Part shown: in pieces, positions 34,226 through 43,084 of the stretch | Layout of the letters: every line of letters begins with the position of its first letter | Position numbering within the stretch: position 1 is the stretch's first letter | NCBI RefSeq assembly: GCF_000696095.1 | Contig: NZ_BAYX01000011.1 | Span: forward strand, 62,001-126,000 | Direction of reading: 5' to 3' | DNA: 64,000 nucleotides | Source of the DNA: Rhizobium rhizogenes NBRC 13257 | GTDB taxonomy: Bacteria; Pseudomonadota; Alphaproteobacteria; Rhizobiales; Rhizobiaceae | The notes under the pieces: model-generated | Told to the model about the DNA's origin: nothing | What the model saw: the letters and a program-made list of their open reading frames with translations, nothing else | The model's database searches: none | Program-made: the position numbers and the translations under genes

Positions 34226-35103
34226 CGTGCCTTCTGGTTTTGCGCCTCCTGCGCCGACTTCAGCTGCGCCTTGGTATACATGAGGGCATGGGCCGCCAGA
34301 TCCTCACTGTCATCCCAAAGGTTGCGCCAAATGCCGAGAATTCCTTCGAGCGGCTGGCCGACGACCCGTGACGAGAAGGATTCAAAGGTGATCGGCCCCT
34401 TGTAGTTCGCCTTCACTAGCCCGCGAAATACGCTCGCCAGATCAATCGAGCCCGAGCCCATATAGCCGCGATGGGAATCGCCGGTGTGGAAATAGCCGAG
34501 GTAATCGCCGGTCTCGATGATCGCCTGGGAAATATCCGATTCCTCGATGTTCATATGATAGACATCGAGATGGACTTTCACGTTCGGCGCACCGATGCGC
34601 TTGCACATTTCGACGCCTTGGGCCGCCGTGTTGAGGACATTGGTCTCATAGCGATTGACTACTTCCAGCCCCATAATGACGTTGCTGGCTGCCGCCTTTT
34701 CAGCGACGCGGCGAAGGATATCGGCGGAATGGCTGATGCCGTCGGCAGTCGGCGGCACGGCATATTTCTGGAAAGCGGAATAGAGAATGCCGGCAATGTG
34801 GGTCGCGCCGAGATCCCGGGCGAGCGCCACCGCGCGCTCCAGCTTGGCTTCGCCCCGCTTCATCTTATCGGGATCGTTGCTCGAAATATCTTCCTCCGCA
34901 CCCATCCCGAACGAGAACGTGCATCCCAATCCATGCTTGTCGAGCTCCGCCCGCGTATGGGCGGGATCGATCTCGTTCATATCCATCGCCGAGACTTCGA
35001 TCAGGTCGTATCCGGTCGCCGCCGATCGGGCGATCGCGCGCGTGCTCTCCTCCCTGCTCCAGCCTTTTTCCCAGACGAATGCATGCACACCGAGCTTGTT
35101 CAT
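34207..35103 (-). CDS. Sugar 3-epimerase of the D-tagatose/D-psicose 3-epimerase family
   Basis: The 298-residue TIM barrel starts at the ATG at 35103 with GGAGGAG upstream; a longer frame to 35196 is unlikely. The fold belongs to the AP-endonuclease-2/xylose-isomerase-like superfamily. Its metal and catalytic residues appear in GLEVVNRYETN (Glu), VHLDVYHMNIEESD (Asp, His), GYFHTGDSHRGYMG and ITFESFSS (Glu). It would epimerise a ketose at C-3 in the cytosol. It is divergent from a LacI-controlled importer, kinase and aldolase operon across one operator, so it belongs to the same catabolic pathway. A hexulose or deoxyketose substrate is likely. Confidence 0.83.
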   Translation of the reverse strand: MNKLGVHAFVWEKGWSREESTRAIARSAATGYDLIEVSAMDMNEIDPAHTRAELDKHGLGCTFSFGMGAEEDISSNDPDKMKRGEAKLERAVALARDLGATHIAGILYSAFQKYAVPPTADGISHSADILRRVAEKAAASNVIMGLEVVNRYETNVLNTAAQGVEMCKRIGAPNVKVHLDVYHMNIEESDISQAIIETGDYLGYFHTGDSHRGYMGSGSIDLASVFRGLVKANYKGPITFESFSSRVVGQPLEGILGIWRNLWDDSEDLAAHALMYTKAQLKSAQEAQNQKARSRLPA

Positions 35104-35189
35104 TGAATATCTCCTCCTCCATCTCCAACGACGCCTCATGTTTCGCGCCGCACGATCAGCCACCCCAAAAAGTGCTAACCGGAGCAATA

Positions 35190-35234
35190 TTGACACGCCC
35201 GAACGGAAAGTCTAGCTTTTCATAAAACGTTTTA
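35190..35234 (+). promoter_or_regulatory. LacI-type operator on the predicted promoter of the sugar operon
   Basis: TTGACA (35190-35195) and TAGCTT (35213-35218) are 17 bases apart, giving a start near 35225. The perfect 12-bp palindrome TAAAACGTTTTA (35223-35234), with the central CG typical of LacI-family operators, covers that start. It also lies between the divergent epimerase and the repressor, so one site can control both. Confidence 0.7.
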
Positions 35235-35264
35235 CGGGAGGCTCGGCATCGCCGGGAAAGCACG

Positions 35265-36281
35265 TTGAAGCGCAGACAGCCAGTTTCGATCAAGACAGTT
35301 GCCGAGCGCGCGGGGGTCTCCCCTGCCACGGTTTCGAACGTCTTGAACGCAAAGCCGAGCGTGGCGCCTGAACTGATCGAACGTGTACGTAGCGTGGTTG
35401 CTGAACTCGGTTATGTAACCGACAGCAACGCCTCTCGCCTGCGCTCCGGCAAACATTCACTTGCCGGTGTGGTGGTGCCGGATCTTTCCAACCCGATGTT
35501 CGGCACCTTCGTATCAACCCTCGAAACGCTCGCCAGAGAGGATGGCTTCGATCTTCTGGTCGTCAGCGCCGCAAACGACGTGGAACAGGAGAAGGAGCGC
35601 CTGCACGCCATCCGTTCCTGGCGGCCCGCCGGCCTGATCGTCATTCCCTGCGACGGCGCGCTCAGCCAGCGCACACCTTCGTCCATGCATATGCCGATCG
35701 TGGTCGTGGACCGCCTGCCCGACGATCCGGATTTCGACCTCATCGCCGTCAACAATGCGCAATCGGCCGCCGCGATCAGCGCCCATCTCTCGGAGCAAGG
35801 CTATCGATCCTGCACGGTTGCCGGCAGCATGCTGTCGATCAGCAACATTCGCGAACGCTGGGAAGGTGCTGCCTCGGCCGCCGGGGGCATGGCGCTCTCC
35901 ATGCTCGAAGTTGGGCTGGAAGCAAAAGGCATTCGCCAGCGGCTGCACGAGATACTGACGCTGCGGCGGCCGGAAGCGCTGTTCGCGCTCGATCACATCA
36001 CCGCGCTGATCGCCTATCAGACGATGACCGATCTCGGTCTTTCCGCGCCCGGTGATCTCGCATTTGCCTGTTTCGACGAGGCCGAATGGATGCGCCTCGT
36101 TCGACCCGCAATTACCACCGTCCGTCAGCCAATTGAGGAAATGGCAACGGCCGCCTGGCAGCAGCTCTCCCGCCGAATGGGAGGGAATGCCGATCCCGTC
36201 AAGACTTTGCGTCTGGCGTGCTCGGTGGAGGTTCGCGGCTCGACGCTGCGAGAAGGAGGGCAGTCGAGCACGGCTGCTTGA
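35265..36281 (+). CDS. LacI-family transcriptional repressor of the sugar locus
   Basis: The 338-residue protein starts with TTG, 30 bases after the palindrome. The N-terminal helix-turn-helix and hinge are complete (TVAERAGVSPATVSNVLNAK, then LGYVTDSNASRLRSGK). The sugar-binding core follows (LAGVVVPDLSNPMFGTFVST; DLAFACFDEAEWMRLVRPAI; TTVRQPIEEMA). It is first in the operon, 24 bases before the binding-protein gene. It probably binds TAAAACGTTTTA and is released by the imported sugar or its phosphate. The exact effector is unknown. Confidence 0.92.
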   Translation: MKRRQPVSIKTVAERAGVSPATVSNVLNAKPSVAPELIERVRSVVAELGYVTDSNASRLRSGKHSLAGVVVPDLSNPMFGTFVSTLETLAREDGFDLLVVSAANDVEQEKERLHAIRSWRPAGLIVIPCDGALSQRTPSSMHMPIVVVDRLPDDPDFDLIAVNNAQSAAAISAHLSEQGYRSCTVAGSMLSISNIRERWEGAASAAGGMALSMLEVGLEAKGIRQRLHEILTLRRPEALFALDHITALIAYQTMTDLGLSAPGDLAFACFDEAEWMRLVRPAITTVRQPIEEMATAAWQQLSRRMGGNADPVKTLRLACSVEVRGSTLREGGQSSTAA

Positions 36282-36305
36282 AATAAAACGGAGGAGGAGA
36301 ACATC

Positions 36306-37316
36306 ATGAAAATTACAAGACGCAGTCTACTCGGCACGCTGACCGGCGGAGCCGTGGCAGGGGTCTTCGGCTTGCCGAACCTGACGCTGGCGCAGGCGAA
36401 GCAGGTTCAGGCCGGAATTGTGGTGAAGATCGGCGGCATCCCCTGGTTCAACGCCATGGAGATGGGCATCAAGAAGGAATCCCAGGCCCTCAAGGCGAAT
36501 GCATGGATGATCGGCCCGACACAGGCCGACGCCGCCCAGCAGGTGCGCGCCATCGAGGATCTGATCGCCCGCAAGGTGGACGTCATCGGCGTGGTACCGA
36601 ACGACGCAGCCGCCCTGGAGCCGGTGCTCGGGAAGGCCAAGGCGGCCGGCATCAAGGTGATCTCGCATGAAAGCCCAAACCAGAAGAACAATGATTGGGA
36701 CTTCGAGCTGACCACCGTCGAAGCCTATGGCGAACAGCACATGGATCTGATCGCCAAGGAGATGAAGGAGGAAGGCAAGTACATCGTCTATGTCGGCTCC
36801 CTGACCGTGCCGCTGCACAACGCCTGGGCCGATGCGGCAATTGCCTACCAGAAGAAGAAGTATCCGAAGATGGAGATGCTCGGCGACCGCTTCGGCGTTG
36901 CCGAAAGCCTCGATGACTCGATCAAGACGACACAGGATCAGCTACGTGCCCATCCCGATCTGAAGGGCATCCTGACTTTCGGATCGCAAGGGCCGATCGG
37001 CGCCGCGAAGGTGCTGGACGATCGCGGCAAGGCGAAGTCCATCGTGCTCGTCGGCGGCTTCTCGCCCGGCCAGGGGATCAAATATGTCAAAAGCGGCGTG
37101 ATCCGCGGTGGCTATATCTGGAATCCGCTGATCGCGGGCCAAGTCTTCGTGCAACTCGCGACCTTGCTCGCGGCCGGCAAGGAGATCACCGACGGCATGC
37201 AGCTCGTCGAGGTCGGACCGGTGAAGGTCTTCCCCGATAAGCGCCTGATCCAGGCACAGAAGCTCGAGTCCCTGGACAAGGAAAACATCCAGCGATTGGC
37301 AGATCTGGGGCTTTAA
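36306..37316 (+). CDS. Sugar ABC transporter periplasmic binding protein (LsrB/RhaS-like)
   Basis: The 336-residue protein has a twin-arginine-like signal (TRRSLLGTLTGGAVAGVF, mature from about residue 31). The type-1 periplasmic-binding fold has two Rossmann lobes: VQAGIVVKIGGIPWFNAMEM and VDVIGVVPNDAAALEPVLGK in lobe one, ILTFGSQGPIGAAKVLDDRG in lobe two. It belongs to the same broad group as the autoinducer-2 and rhamnose binding proteins, but the ligand residues cannot be read off. GGAGGAG precedes the ATG. A 100-base spacer separates it from the ATPase gene, which may carry an RNA hairpin that raises binding-protein output. Confidence 0.88.
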   Translation: MKITRRSLLGTLTGGAVAGVFGLPNLTLAQAKQVQAGIVVKIGGIPWFNAMEMGIKKESQALKANAWMIGPTQADAAQQVRAIEDLIARKVDVIGVVPNDAAALEPVLGKAKAAGIKVISHESPNQKNNDWDFELTTVEAYGEQHMDLIAKEMKEEGKYIVYVGSLTVPLHNAWADAAIAYQKKKYPKMEMLGDRFGVAESLDDSIKTTQDQLRAHPDLKGILTFGSQGPIGAAKVLDDRGKAKSIVLVGGFSPGQGIKYVKSGVIRGGYIWNPLIAGQVFVQLATLLAAGKEITDGMQLVEVGPVKVFPDKRLIQAQKLESLDKENIQRLADLGL

Positions 37317-37416
37317 GCCCCCGCCTTGCCAAGAAGGCGACGCCGCCGGAGGGGTTTCAACGCCCTTCCGGCCGGTGTCCTTCTCGCGATGACCAAGCCG
37401 AACATGGGATATTCCG

Positions 37417-38910
37417 ATGAGTGCACAGGACCCTTTTTTGCGTCTTAGCAAGATCACCAAGCGCTTCGGTGGCGTGTTGGCGCTCGACGATATCGATTGG
37501 GAGGTCCGGGCAGGCGAAATCCATTGCCTGGTCGGCGAAAACGGCTGCGGCAAGTCCACCCTGATCAAGACGGTGGCCGGCGTGCATCCGCCGACATCGG
37601 GCGAAATCGAGATATCAGGCAAGTCCGTTCTGCCGCTCACCCCGTCTTCGGCGCGTGCGCTCGGCATTCAGGTCATATTCCAGGACCTTTCGCTTTTTCC
37701 GAACCTCACCGTCGCTGAAAACATCGCCATCGAAAGCCATCTGAAAAGCGATCTTCGGCCAGTCTCTTACACCAAGATGAGAAAGCTCGCGCTTTCGGCA
37801 TTGAAACGGCTGGATTTTCATCTTGATCCCGATGCCGCGGTCGCCGACCTCTCAGTCGCCGAAAGGCAGATCGTCGCGATCTGCCGTGGCATTGCCGCTG
37901 AAGCACGATTGATCTTCATGGACGAACCGACGGCATCGCTGACGCGCAGCGAGGTCAAGCGGCTGCTCGCCATCGTCGCCCGATTGAAGGCCGATGGCAT
38001 CGCCGTGGTCTTCGTCTCGCATCGGCTGGATGAGATCGTCGAAATCGCCGAGCGCGTCACAGTCATGCGCGACGGACGCAAGGTGGGCACCTATCCGGCA
38101 TCCGAGATCGATCAGCGCCGCATTGGACACCTGATGACCGGGATCGATATTTTCCAGTCCGTCGTCGCCCGCGACATGTCCGCCGAGAAGCCGTTGCTCG
38201 AGGTCTCCTCGCTCAGCCGCGGTGGCGAATACAAGGACATCAGTTTCGCCATTCGCCAGGGCGAAGTGCTCGGCATCACCGGCCTGCTGGGTGCCGGTCG
38301 CACCGAACTTGCGCTCAGCCTCTTCGGCATGACCCGGCCGGACAGCGGCACGATGAAGCTTGAAGGCCGCAGGCTGTCGCTCCGCTCGAACCGGGACGCT
38401 GTGAACGCCGGCATTGCCTATGTCTCTGAGGATCGTCTGAGCCTCGGCGTCATTCTCCGCCAATCGATCGGCGATAATCTCATACTGGCGGTGCTGAAGA
38501 GCCTGCGCGGTCGGCTGGGCCTGATCCCGGATCGCAGCCGACGCACACTCGCCACCGAATGGGTGAACCGCCTGGCGATCAAGATACCCGGCCTCGACAG
38601 GCCGGTCGGAACATTGTCCGGCGGCAATCAGCAGCGTGTCGTGTTGGCGAAATGGCTGGCGGCAAAGCCCAAGATTCTGATCCTCGACAGTCCGACGGTG
38701 GGTGTCGACATCAAGAACAAGCAAGGCATCTACAAGGTCGTCGCCGACCTCGCCCGGCAGGGCGTCGGCATCCTGATCATTTCCGACGAAGTCGCGGAGG
38801 TCTACGCAACCTGCGATCGCGTCCTGCACATGCGCGCCGGCCGCATCGTCGGCGAGGTCGTGCCCGGCCAGACCAGCGAACACGAGTTCGAGGAGAAAAT
38901 CTATGCCTGA
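37417..38910 (+). CDS. Sugar ABC transporter ATP-binding protein with two nucleotide-binding domains
   Basis: The 497-residue protein is of the RbsA/MglA/LsrA type. The first domain has Walker A VGENGCGKST (about 39-48), the variant signature LSVAERQIVAICRG and Walker B LIFMDEPTAS. The second has a degenerate P-loop (GLLGAGRTELALSLFG), as usual in this family, but an intact signature LSGGNQQRVVLAKWL and ILILDSPTVGVD. It powers the two adjacent permeases at the inner membrane. Its last codons overlap the first permease by 8 bases, showing translational coupling. Confidence 0.93.
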   Translation: MSAQDPFLRLSKITKRFGGVLALDDIDWEVRAGEIHCLVGENGCGKSTLIKTVAGVHPPTSGEIEISGKSVLPLTPSSARALGIQVIFQDLSLFPNLTVAENIAIESHLKSDLRPVSYTKMRKLALSALKRLDFHLDPDAAVADLSVAERQIVAICRGIAAEARLIFMDEPTASLTRSEVKRLLAIVARLKADGIAVVFVSHRLDEIVEIAERVTVMRDGRKVGTYPASEIDQRRIGHLMTGIDIFQSVVARDMSAEKPLLEVSSLSRGGEYKDISFAIRQGEVLGITGLLGAGRTELALSLFGMTRPDSGTMKLEGRRLSLRSNRDAVNAGIAYVSEDRLSLGVILRQSIGDNLILAVLKSLRGRLGLIPDRSRRTLATEWVNRLAIKIPGLDRPVGTLSGGNQQRVVLAKWLAAKPKILILDSPTVGVDIKNKQGIYKVVADLARQGVGILIISDEVAEVYATCDRVLHMRAGRIVGEVVPGQTSEHEFEEKIYA

Positions 38911-39916
38911 GATGCCGGACATCAGAAAGCTGCAGCGCCGTCCCGAGGTCTGGCTCGCCCTGGTGATCACCCTCGCCATCATCGCGCTCAGCGCGACGGC
39001 GCCGGGTTTCCTCACTCTGGCCAACGTCGTCGACCTGCTGGAGACCTATAGTGTCCAGTCGATCATGGCGATGGGGCTTTTCGTCGTGCTGGTCTCCGGT
39101 GGCATCGACATCTCCTTTGCGGCAACCGCGTCGGTTGCCCAATATGTGACCGCGCTTCTGGCGACGCAGTCGGGACTTCCGCCCTTCATCTGCATCGGCC
39201 TCGGCCTATCGGTCGGCATTCTGCTCGGCTGCATCAACGCGCTGCTGATCCACTTCATCCGCATCACGTCGATCATCGCGACCATCGCCATGATGAGCGT
39301 GTCGTTCTCGCTGCTGATGTATTTCTCGCAAGGGAAATCCATCTACACGCTACCGGATTGGTGGACCGAGCGCATCGTGTTCTGGGAGTATGAGGCACCC
39401 AATGGCGACCTAACACGCATCACCTTGCCGATCGTGGTGATGCTGGCGGCAACCCTGTTTACCTGGTTCTTCATGACCAGAACAAAGACCGGGCGGCAGC
39501 TCTATACGATGGGTGGCAATCCGGAGGCCGCCCGCCGCATCGGCGTCAATATCGCAAAACTGCAATTCATCGCCTACGGGTTTCTCGGCTTCATGGCCGC
39601 GGTCGGCGGATTGTTGCAGGCGCATCGCGTCGGCGAAAGCGTGCCCAATGCCATGTACAATACCGAGCTTTCGGTTCTGTCGGCGGCTGTGCTCGGCGGC
39701 GCCAGCCTGACCGGCGGCATCGGCTCGGTGCCGGGCGTGTTGCTTGGCATCGTGCTGCTCGCCATCCTGCAGAACGGCCTGAACCTTCTCGGTGTCTCCT
39801 CCTATTTCTTCCAGATCGTCATCGGCCTGACGATCCTGATCTCCACCTCGATCACGGTGATCAGCGCACGCAAGCGCCGCCGCCTCAATCCGATAGGAGA
39901 CACGGCCCATGGCTGA
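38903..39916 (+). CDS. Sugar ABC transporter permease (first)
   Basis: This 337-residue BPD_transp_2-type permease has about eight to ten membrane helices. Characteristic family sequence includes FVVLVSGGIDISFAATASVA near the N-terminus and GGASLTGGIGSVPGVLLGIV near the C-terminus. It overlaps the ATPase gene by 8 bases and the next permease by 8. It forms the channel as a heterodimer with the second permease, whose sequence differs, as in the LsrC/LsrD and RhaP/RhaQ systems. Confidence 0.92.
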   Translation: MPEMPDIRKLQRRPEVWLALVITLAIIALSATAPGFLTLANVVDLLETYSVQSIMAMGLFVVLVSGGIDISFAATASVAQYVTALLATQSGLPPFICIGLGLSVGILLGCINALLIHFIRITSIIATIAMMSVSFSLLMYFSQGKSIYTLPDWWTERIVFWEYEAPNGDLTRITLPIVVMLAATLFTWFFMTRTKTGRQLYTMGGNPEAARRIGVNIAKLQFIAYGFLGFMAAVGGLLQAHRVGESVPNAMYNTELSVLSAAVLGGASLTGGIGSVPGVLLGIVLLAILQNGLNLLGVSSYFFQIVIGLTILISTSITVISARKRRRLNPIGDTAHG

Positions 39917-40955
39917 CTCGACCCATTCCGCAACCGATAACCTGTCCGCTCTCGTCGGGAGGATAAAGGACGGCAAGCCCGGCCTACTCGGATTACTGCT
40001 GGCTCTGGTGATCGCCTTCTCGCTGACGATCCCCGGCTTTGCCAGTTGGGGAACACTGAACTCCTTCGCGGTGCAACTACCCATCCTCGGGCTTCTTTCT
40101 CTTGCCATGGTCGTGCCGCTCATCACCGGCGGCCTCAATCTGGCGATCATCGCGACGACCAATCAATGCGCGCTGCTGATGGCCTGGATCATGCGCAGCA
40201 TGACGACGGTGGATTCCTCGTCGGCGCAAGTCCTCGGCGTCATCCTTCTGGCTCTTCTGGCCGGCCTGCTTCTCGCGCTTGTGATCGGCGTCGTGACCGG
40301 CACGATCGTCGCCTATACCGGCGTCCATCCCATCCTCGTCACGCTCGGCACGAAATCCCTGATCGACGGGATCAGCATCTATATGACACGTGGCGAGGCC
40401 CTATCCGGCTTTCCGCAGTCCTATTCGATCGTCGGCAATTCGGCGATCGCGGGGATACCGGTGACATTCATCCTCTTGGTCGTTGTCGCCGTGATTGTCG
40501 GCATCATTCTTCGCAAGACGCCGTTCGGTATCAGTTGCGCCATGATCGGCTCCAATATGGAAGCCGCCCGTTTTTCGGCGATCGATACAAGGCGCGTTCT
40601 GGTCGGGGTCTATACCATGTCGAGTGTCCTCTGCTTCGTCGCGGCAGCCGTCACGCTTGCCGTCTTCAACTCGGCAAGCGCCGACTATTCGCAGTCCTAT
40701 CTGCTCGTCACTATCCTTGCGGCCGTACTTGGCGGCGTCGATCCCTTCGGGGGCTTCGGCAAGGTCTCCGGCCTGATGATTGCCCTCGCCATCCTGCAAA
40801 TCATCTCCTCGGGCTTCAACCAGCTCGGTATCAGCCCTTATCTGACGACGGCCATCTGGGGCCTCATCCTCATTCTCGTGATGGCAGTGCAGACCGCCTA
40901 TCCCTACCTCACCTTCTTTTTCAGGCCACGCAACCGGCATGCGAACCGCCCATGA
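39909..40955 (+). CDS. Sugar ABC transporter permease (second)
   Basis: This 348-residue integral membrane protein of the same family has LSLAMVVPLITGGLNLAIIA, TIVAYTGVHPILVTLGTKSL and LAAVLGGVDPFGGFGKVSGL. It is the partner of the preceding permease and overlaps it by 8 bases; its stop overlaps the kinase start by 4 bases (ATGA). Together the four transport genes and the kinase are translated as one coupled block, so imported sugar should be phosphorylated at once. Confidence 0.92.
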   Translation: MADSTHSATDNLSALVGRIKDGKPGLLGLLLALVIAFSLTIPGFASWGTLNSFAVQLPILGLLSLAMVVPLITGGLNLAIIATTNQCALLMAWIMRSMTTVDSSSAQVLGVILLALLAGLLLALVIGVVTGTIVAYTGVHPILVTLGTKSLIDGISIYMTRGEALSGFPQSYSIVGNSAIAGIPVTFILLVVVAVIVGIILRKTPFGISCAMIGSNMEAARFSAIDTRRVLVGVYTMSSVLCFVAAAVTLAVFNSASADYSQSYLLVTILAAVLGGVDPFGGFGKVSGLMIALAILQIISSGFNQLGISPYLTTAIWGLILILVMAVQTAYPYLTFFFRPRNRHANRP

Positions 40956-42343
40956 AAACAATTGCTGTTTTCGACACCGGCAAGACAAACATCAAGCTCT
41001 CGGTCACCGACGAGGCCGGCGGTCTGATCGAGACATTGTCGACACCCAATGCCGTCCATGACGGCCAGCCCTACCGCCATCATGACCTTGCAGCCATCGA
41101 AGCCTGGCTGGTCGATGGTCTCGCCACATTGGCAGACCGCCACGACATCGCCGCCATCGTCTGTACCGCGCACGGCTCCGGCGGGGTACTGGTCGATGAC
41201 GAAGGGCCGGCCATGCCGATGATCGACTACGAACAGGCGGTCCCAATGGAGATCGACCAGGAGTATCGAGAGATCGCGGGATCGTTTCGCGAGCGGGGTA
41301 GCGCCGTCATGCTGGGCGCCGCCCATCTGGCGCGACAGATGCTCTGGCTGGAGCGCGGCTGGCCGGATGCCTTCAGGCAAGCGCGGCATTTTCTGGCCAC
41401 TCCGCAATATTGGGCCTGGCGGCTCTCAGGCGTCGCTGCCTCGGAAGTGACAAGCCTTGCAGCGCAATCGCATCTGTGGTGCTCGGCGGACGGCAGACCA
41501 GCGAGGCTGATCGAAGCGAGGAACTGGCAACGGCTGATACCGCCGTTGCAGCCGGCCTGGTCAAGGCTTGCCGACATCAAGCCGGAGATTTCCAGACGGA
41601 CGGGATTGAAGCCGACAACGGCGATTCTGTGCGGGATCCATGATTCCTCCGCGAATTTCTATCAGTATCAGGCGGCCGGCCTGCATGATGTCACCGTCGT
41701 TTCAACCGGCACCTGGATCGTGGCAATCAGCGACCGCTCCGGTCCTAATTTCGATCTCGAACGCGCCGGCCTTTGCTGCAATGCCGATGTTCAGGCGAGA
41801 CCCCTTCCCGGCATGCTGACCATGGGTGGCCGGGAATTCGCGATAGTGGCGGGGGAAGACGATCGTCCAACGAACGCGGACAGCCTCGCACGCCTGATCG
41901 AGACGCGCACGATGGTGCTCCCCTCCTTCGGTAGCGATGACGGCCTGTTTCCGGGAACGTCGCGAAAGGGGCGTCTCACAGGCCCGCTTGCCGATCATCA
42001 TGACCTGCGTCATGCGCTCGCCCTACTCTACGCCGCGCTTCTGACGGATAGATGCCTTCAGCTTGTCCACACATCAACTGTGGTTCTGGACGGTTCGTTC
42101 GTTCGCGACCCGCTTTACGGCGCGCTTATCGCTGCCCTCAATCCGGATCGCCGCGTCTTCGTCAACGCCGATCAATATGGAACGGCGACGGGGGCCGCCC
42201 TGCTGGCATCGCATGAGACCCGGCAGGCGCCCGCCCCTTTGGCCCTGAAGGCTACAATACCCTTTTCTCACCCCACCCTTGATGAATACCGCGAGCACTG
42301 GCTGCGCGCGGCCCAAACTGGAGGACAAGATGATGGACTATGA
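40952..42343 (+). CDS. FGGY-family carbohydrate kinase
   Basis: The 463-residue protein starts at ATG 40952, overlapping the permease stop. A longer frame from 40046 is only read-through of the permease in another frame. The ATPase fold opens with KTIAVFDTGKTNIKLSVTDE and contains GIHDSSANFYQY and VVSTGTWIVAIS (phosphate-binding loop), and VVLDGSFVRDPLYGALIAAL near the C-terminus. Its small size resembles rhamnulokinase/fuculokinase-like members. It would phosphorylate a ketose or deoxyketose for the aldolase encoded next, with which it overlaps by 14 bases. Confidence 0.88.
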   Translation: MKTIAVFDTGKTNIKLSVTDEAGGLIETLSTPNAVHDGQPYRHHDLAAIEAWLVDGLATLADRHDIAAIVCTAHGSGGVLVDDEGPAMPMIDYEQAVPMEIDQEYREIAGSFRERGSAVMLGAAHLARQMLWLERGWPDAFRQARHFLATPQYWAWRLSGVAASEVTSLAAQSHLWCSADGRPARLIEARNWQRLIPPLQPAWSRLADIKPEISRRTGLKPTTAILCGIHDSSANFYQYQAAGLHDVTVVSTGTWIVAISDRSGPNFDLERAGLCCNADVQARPLPGMLTMGGREFAIVAGEDDRPTNADSLARLIETRTMVLPSFGSDDGLFPGTSRKGRLTGPLADHHDLRHALALLYAALLTDRCLQLVHTSTVVLDGSFVRDPLYGALIAALNPDRRVFVNADQYGTATGAALLASHETRQAPAPLALKATIPFSHPTLDEYREHWLRAAQTGGQDDGL

Positions 42344-43025
42344 TGATCGCCGCCAAAGGGAGGCCATGGTTGAAACCTGCCGCAAGATGAACGCAAGCGG
42401 CATCAATCAGGGAACTGCCGGAAATGTCTCGATCCGCAACCCCACCGGCTTCCTGATCACCCCGACCTCACTACCCTATGACGAGATGAAACCCGACAAT
42501 CTCGTGCAGATGAATTTTGACGGCACCTATGAAGGCCGCCGTCGCCCGTCGTCCGAATGGCGCTTTCATCGCGATATCCTGGCCGCGCGCGATGACATCG
42601 ACGTCGTGCTGCATTGCCACTCCGTCTACGCGACGACGCTCGCCTGCCATCACAAGACGATCCCGAGCTTCCACTACATGACGGGCGTTGCGGGTGGCAC
42701 CACGATCCGCTGCGCGAAGTACGCGACATTCGGCACGCAGGCTTTGTCCGACAATGCGCTTGAAGCACTTCAGGATCGCCTCGCCTGCCTGCTTGGCCAG
42801 CACGGCCAGATCTCGCTGGGCAGGACCCTGCCATCCGCATTGGCGCTCGCCATCGAGGTCGAGACGCTTTCGCGGCTCTACGTGCAAGCCCTGACGCTCG
42901 GCGAACCGCCGGTCCTGCCGGACGAGGAGATGGCGCGCGTGCTGCAGCAGATGAAGAATATGAGCTATGGCCAGGCGCCGGATCTCGACGGCGTCAATGA
43001 CATTGCGCGGCCAAAGCAAGCCTGA
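42330..43025 (+). CDS. Class II aldolase (fuculose-phosphate-aldolase family)
   Basis: The protein has about 231 residues, starting at the first of two ATGs at 42330 with GGAGGAC upstream. Features are the substrate loop NQGTAGNVSIRNPTGFLITP, zinc-ligand histidines in VLHCHSVYATTLAC, and the later histidine in LLGQHGQIS, where most family members have NHG (here QHG). It should cleave the ketose phosphate made by the kinase into dihydroxyacetone phosphate and an aldehyde, in the cytosol. It ends the operon. The pathway order (import, 3-epimerisation, phosphorylation, cleavage) is inferred from gene content. Confidence 0.86.
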   Translation: MMDYDDRRQREAMVETCRKMNASGINQGTAGNVSIRNPTGFLITPTSLPYDEMKPDNLVQMNFDGTYEGRRRPSSEWRFHRDILAARDDIDVVLHCHSVYATTLACHHKTIPSFHYMTGVAGGTTIRCAKYATFGTQALSDNALEALQDRLACLLGQHGQISLGRTLPSALALAIEVETLSRLYVQALTLGEPPVLPDEEMARVLQQMKNMSYGQAPDLDGVNDIARPKQA

Positions 43026-43063
43026 TCGCTACTGTGCCGATCTTTTCAGCGAACCAGGTCATC

Positions 43064-43084
43064 AGGCCGCGTTGCAGGCGGCCT
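43064..43084. terminator. Convergent hairpin between the aldolase gene and a hypothetical gene
   Basis: AGGCCGC (43064-43070) and GCGGCCT (43078-43084) pair perfectly around a 7-base loop. The stem touches the stop codon of the minus-strand gene. No long T-run is present. Confidence 0.4.

Noticed and set aside
37852..39024. 390-codon minus-strand frame opposite the sugar ABC ATPase
   Set aside because: Antisense to a clear double ATPase and running into the permease; no domain.
40046..40951. Upstream extension of the FGGY kinase frame into the permease gene
   Set aside because: The extension is out of frame with the real permease and has an atypical composition. The kinase starts at 40952 with an ATGA overlap.
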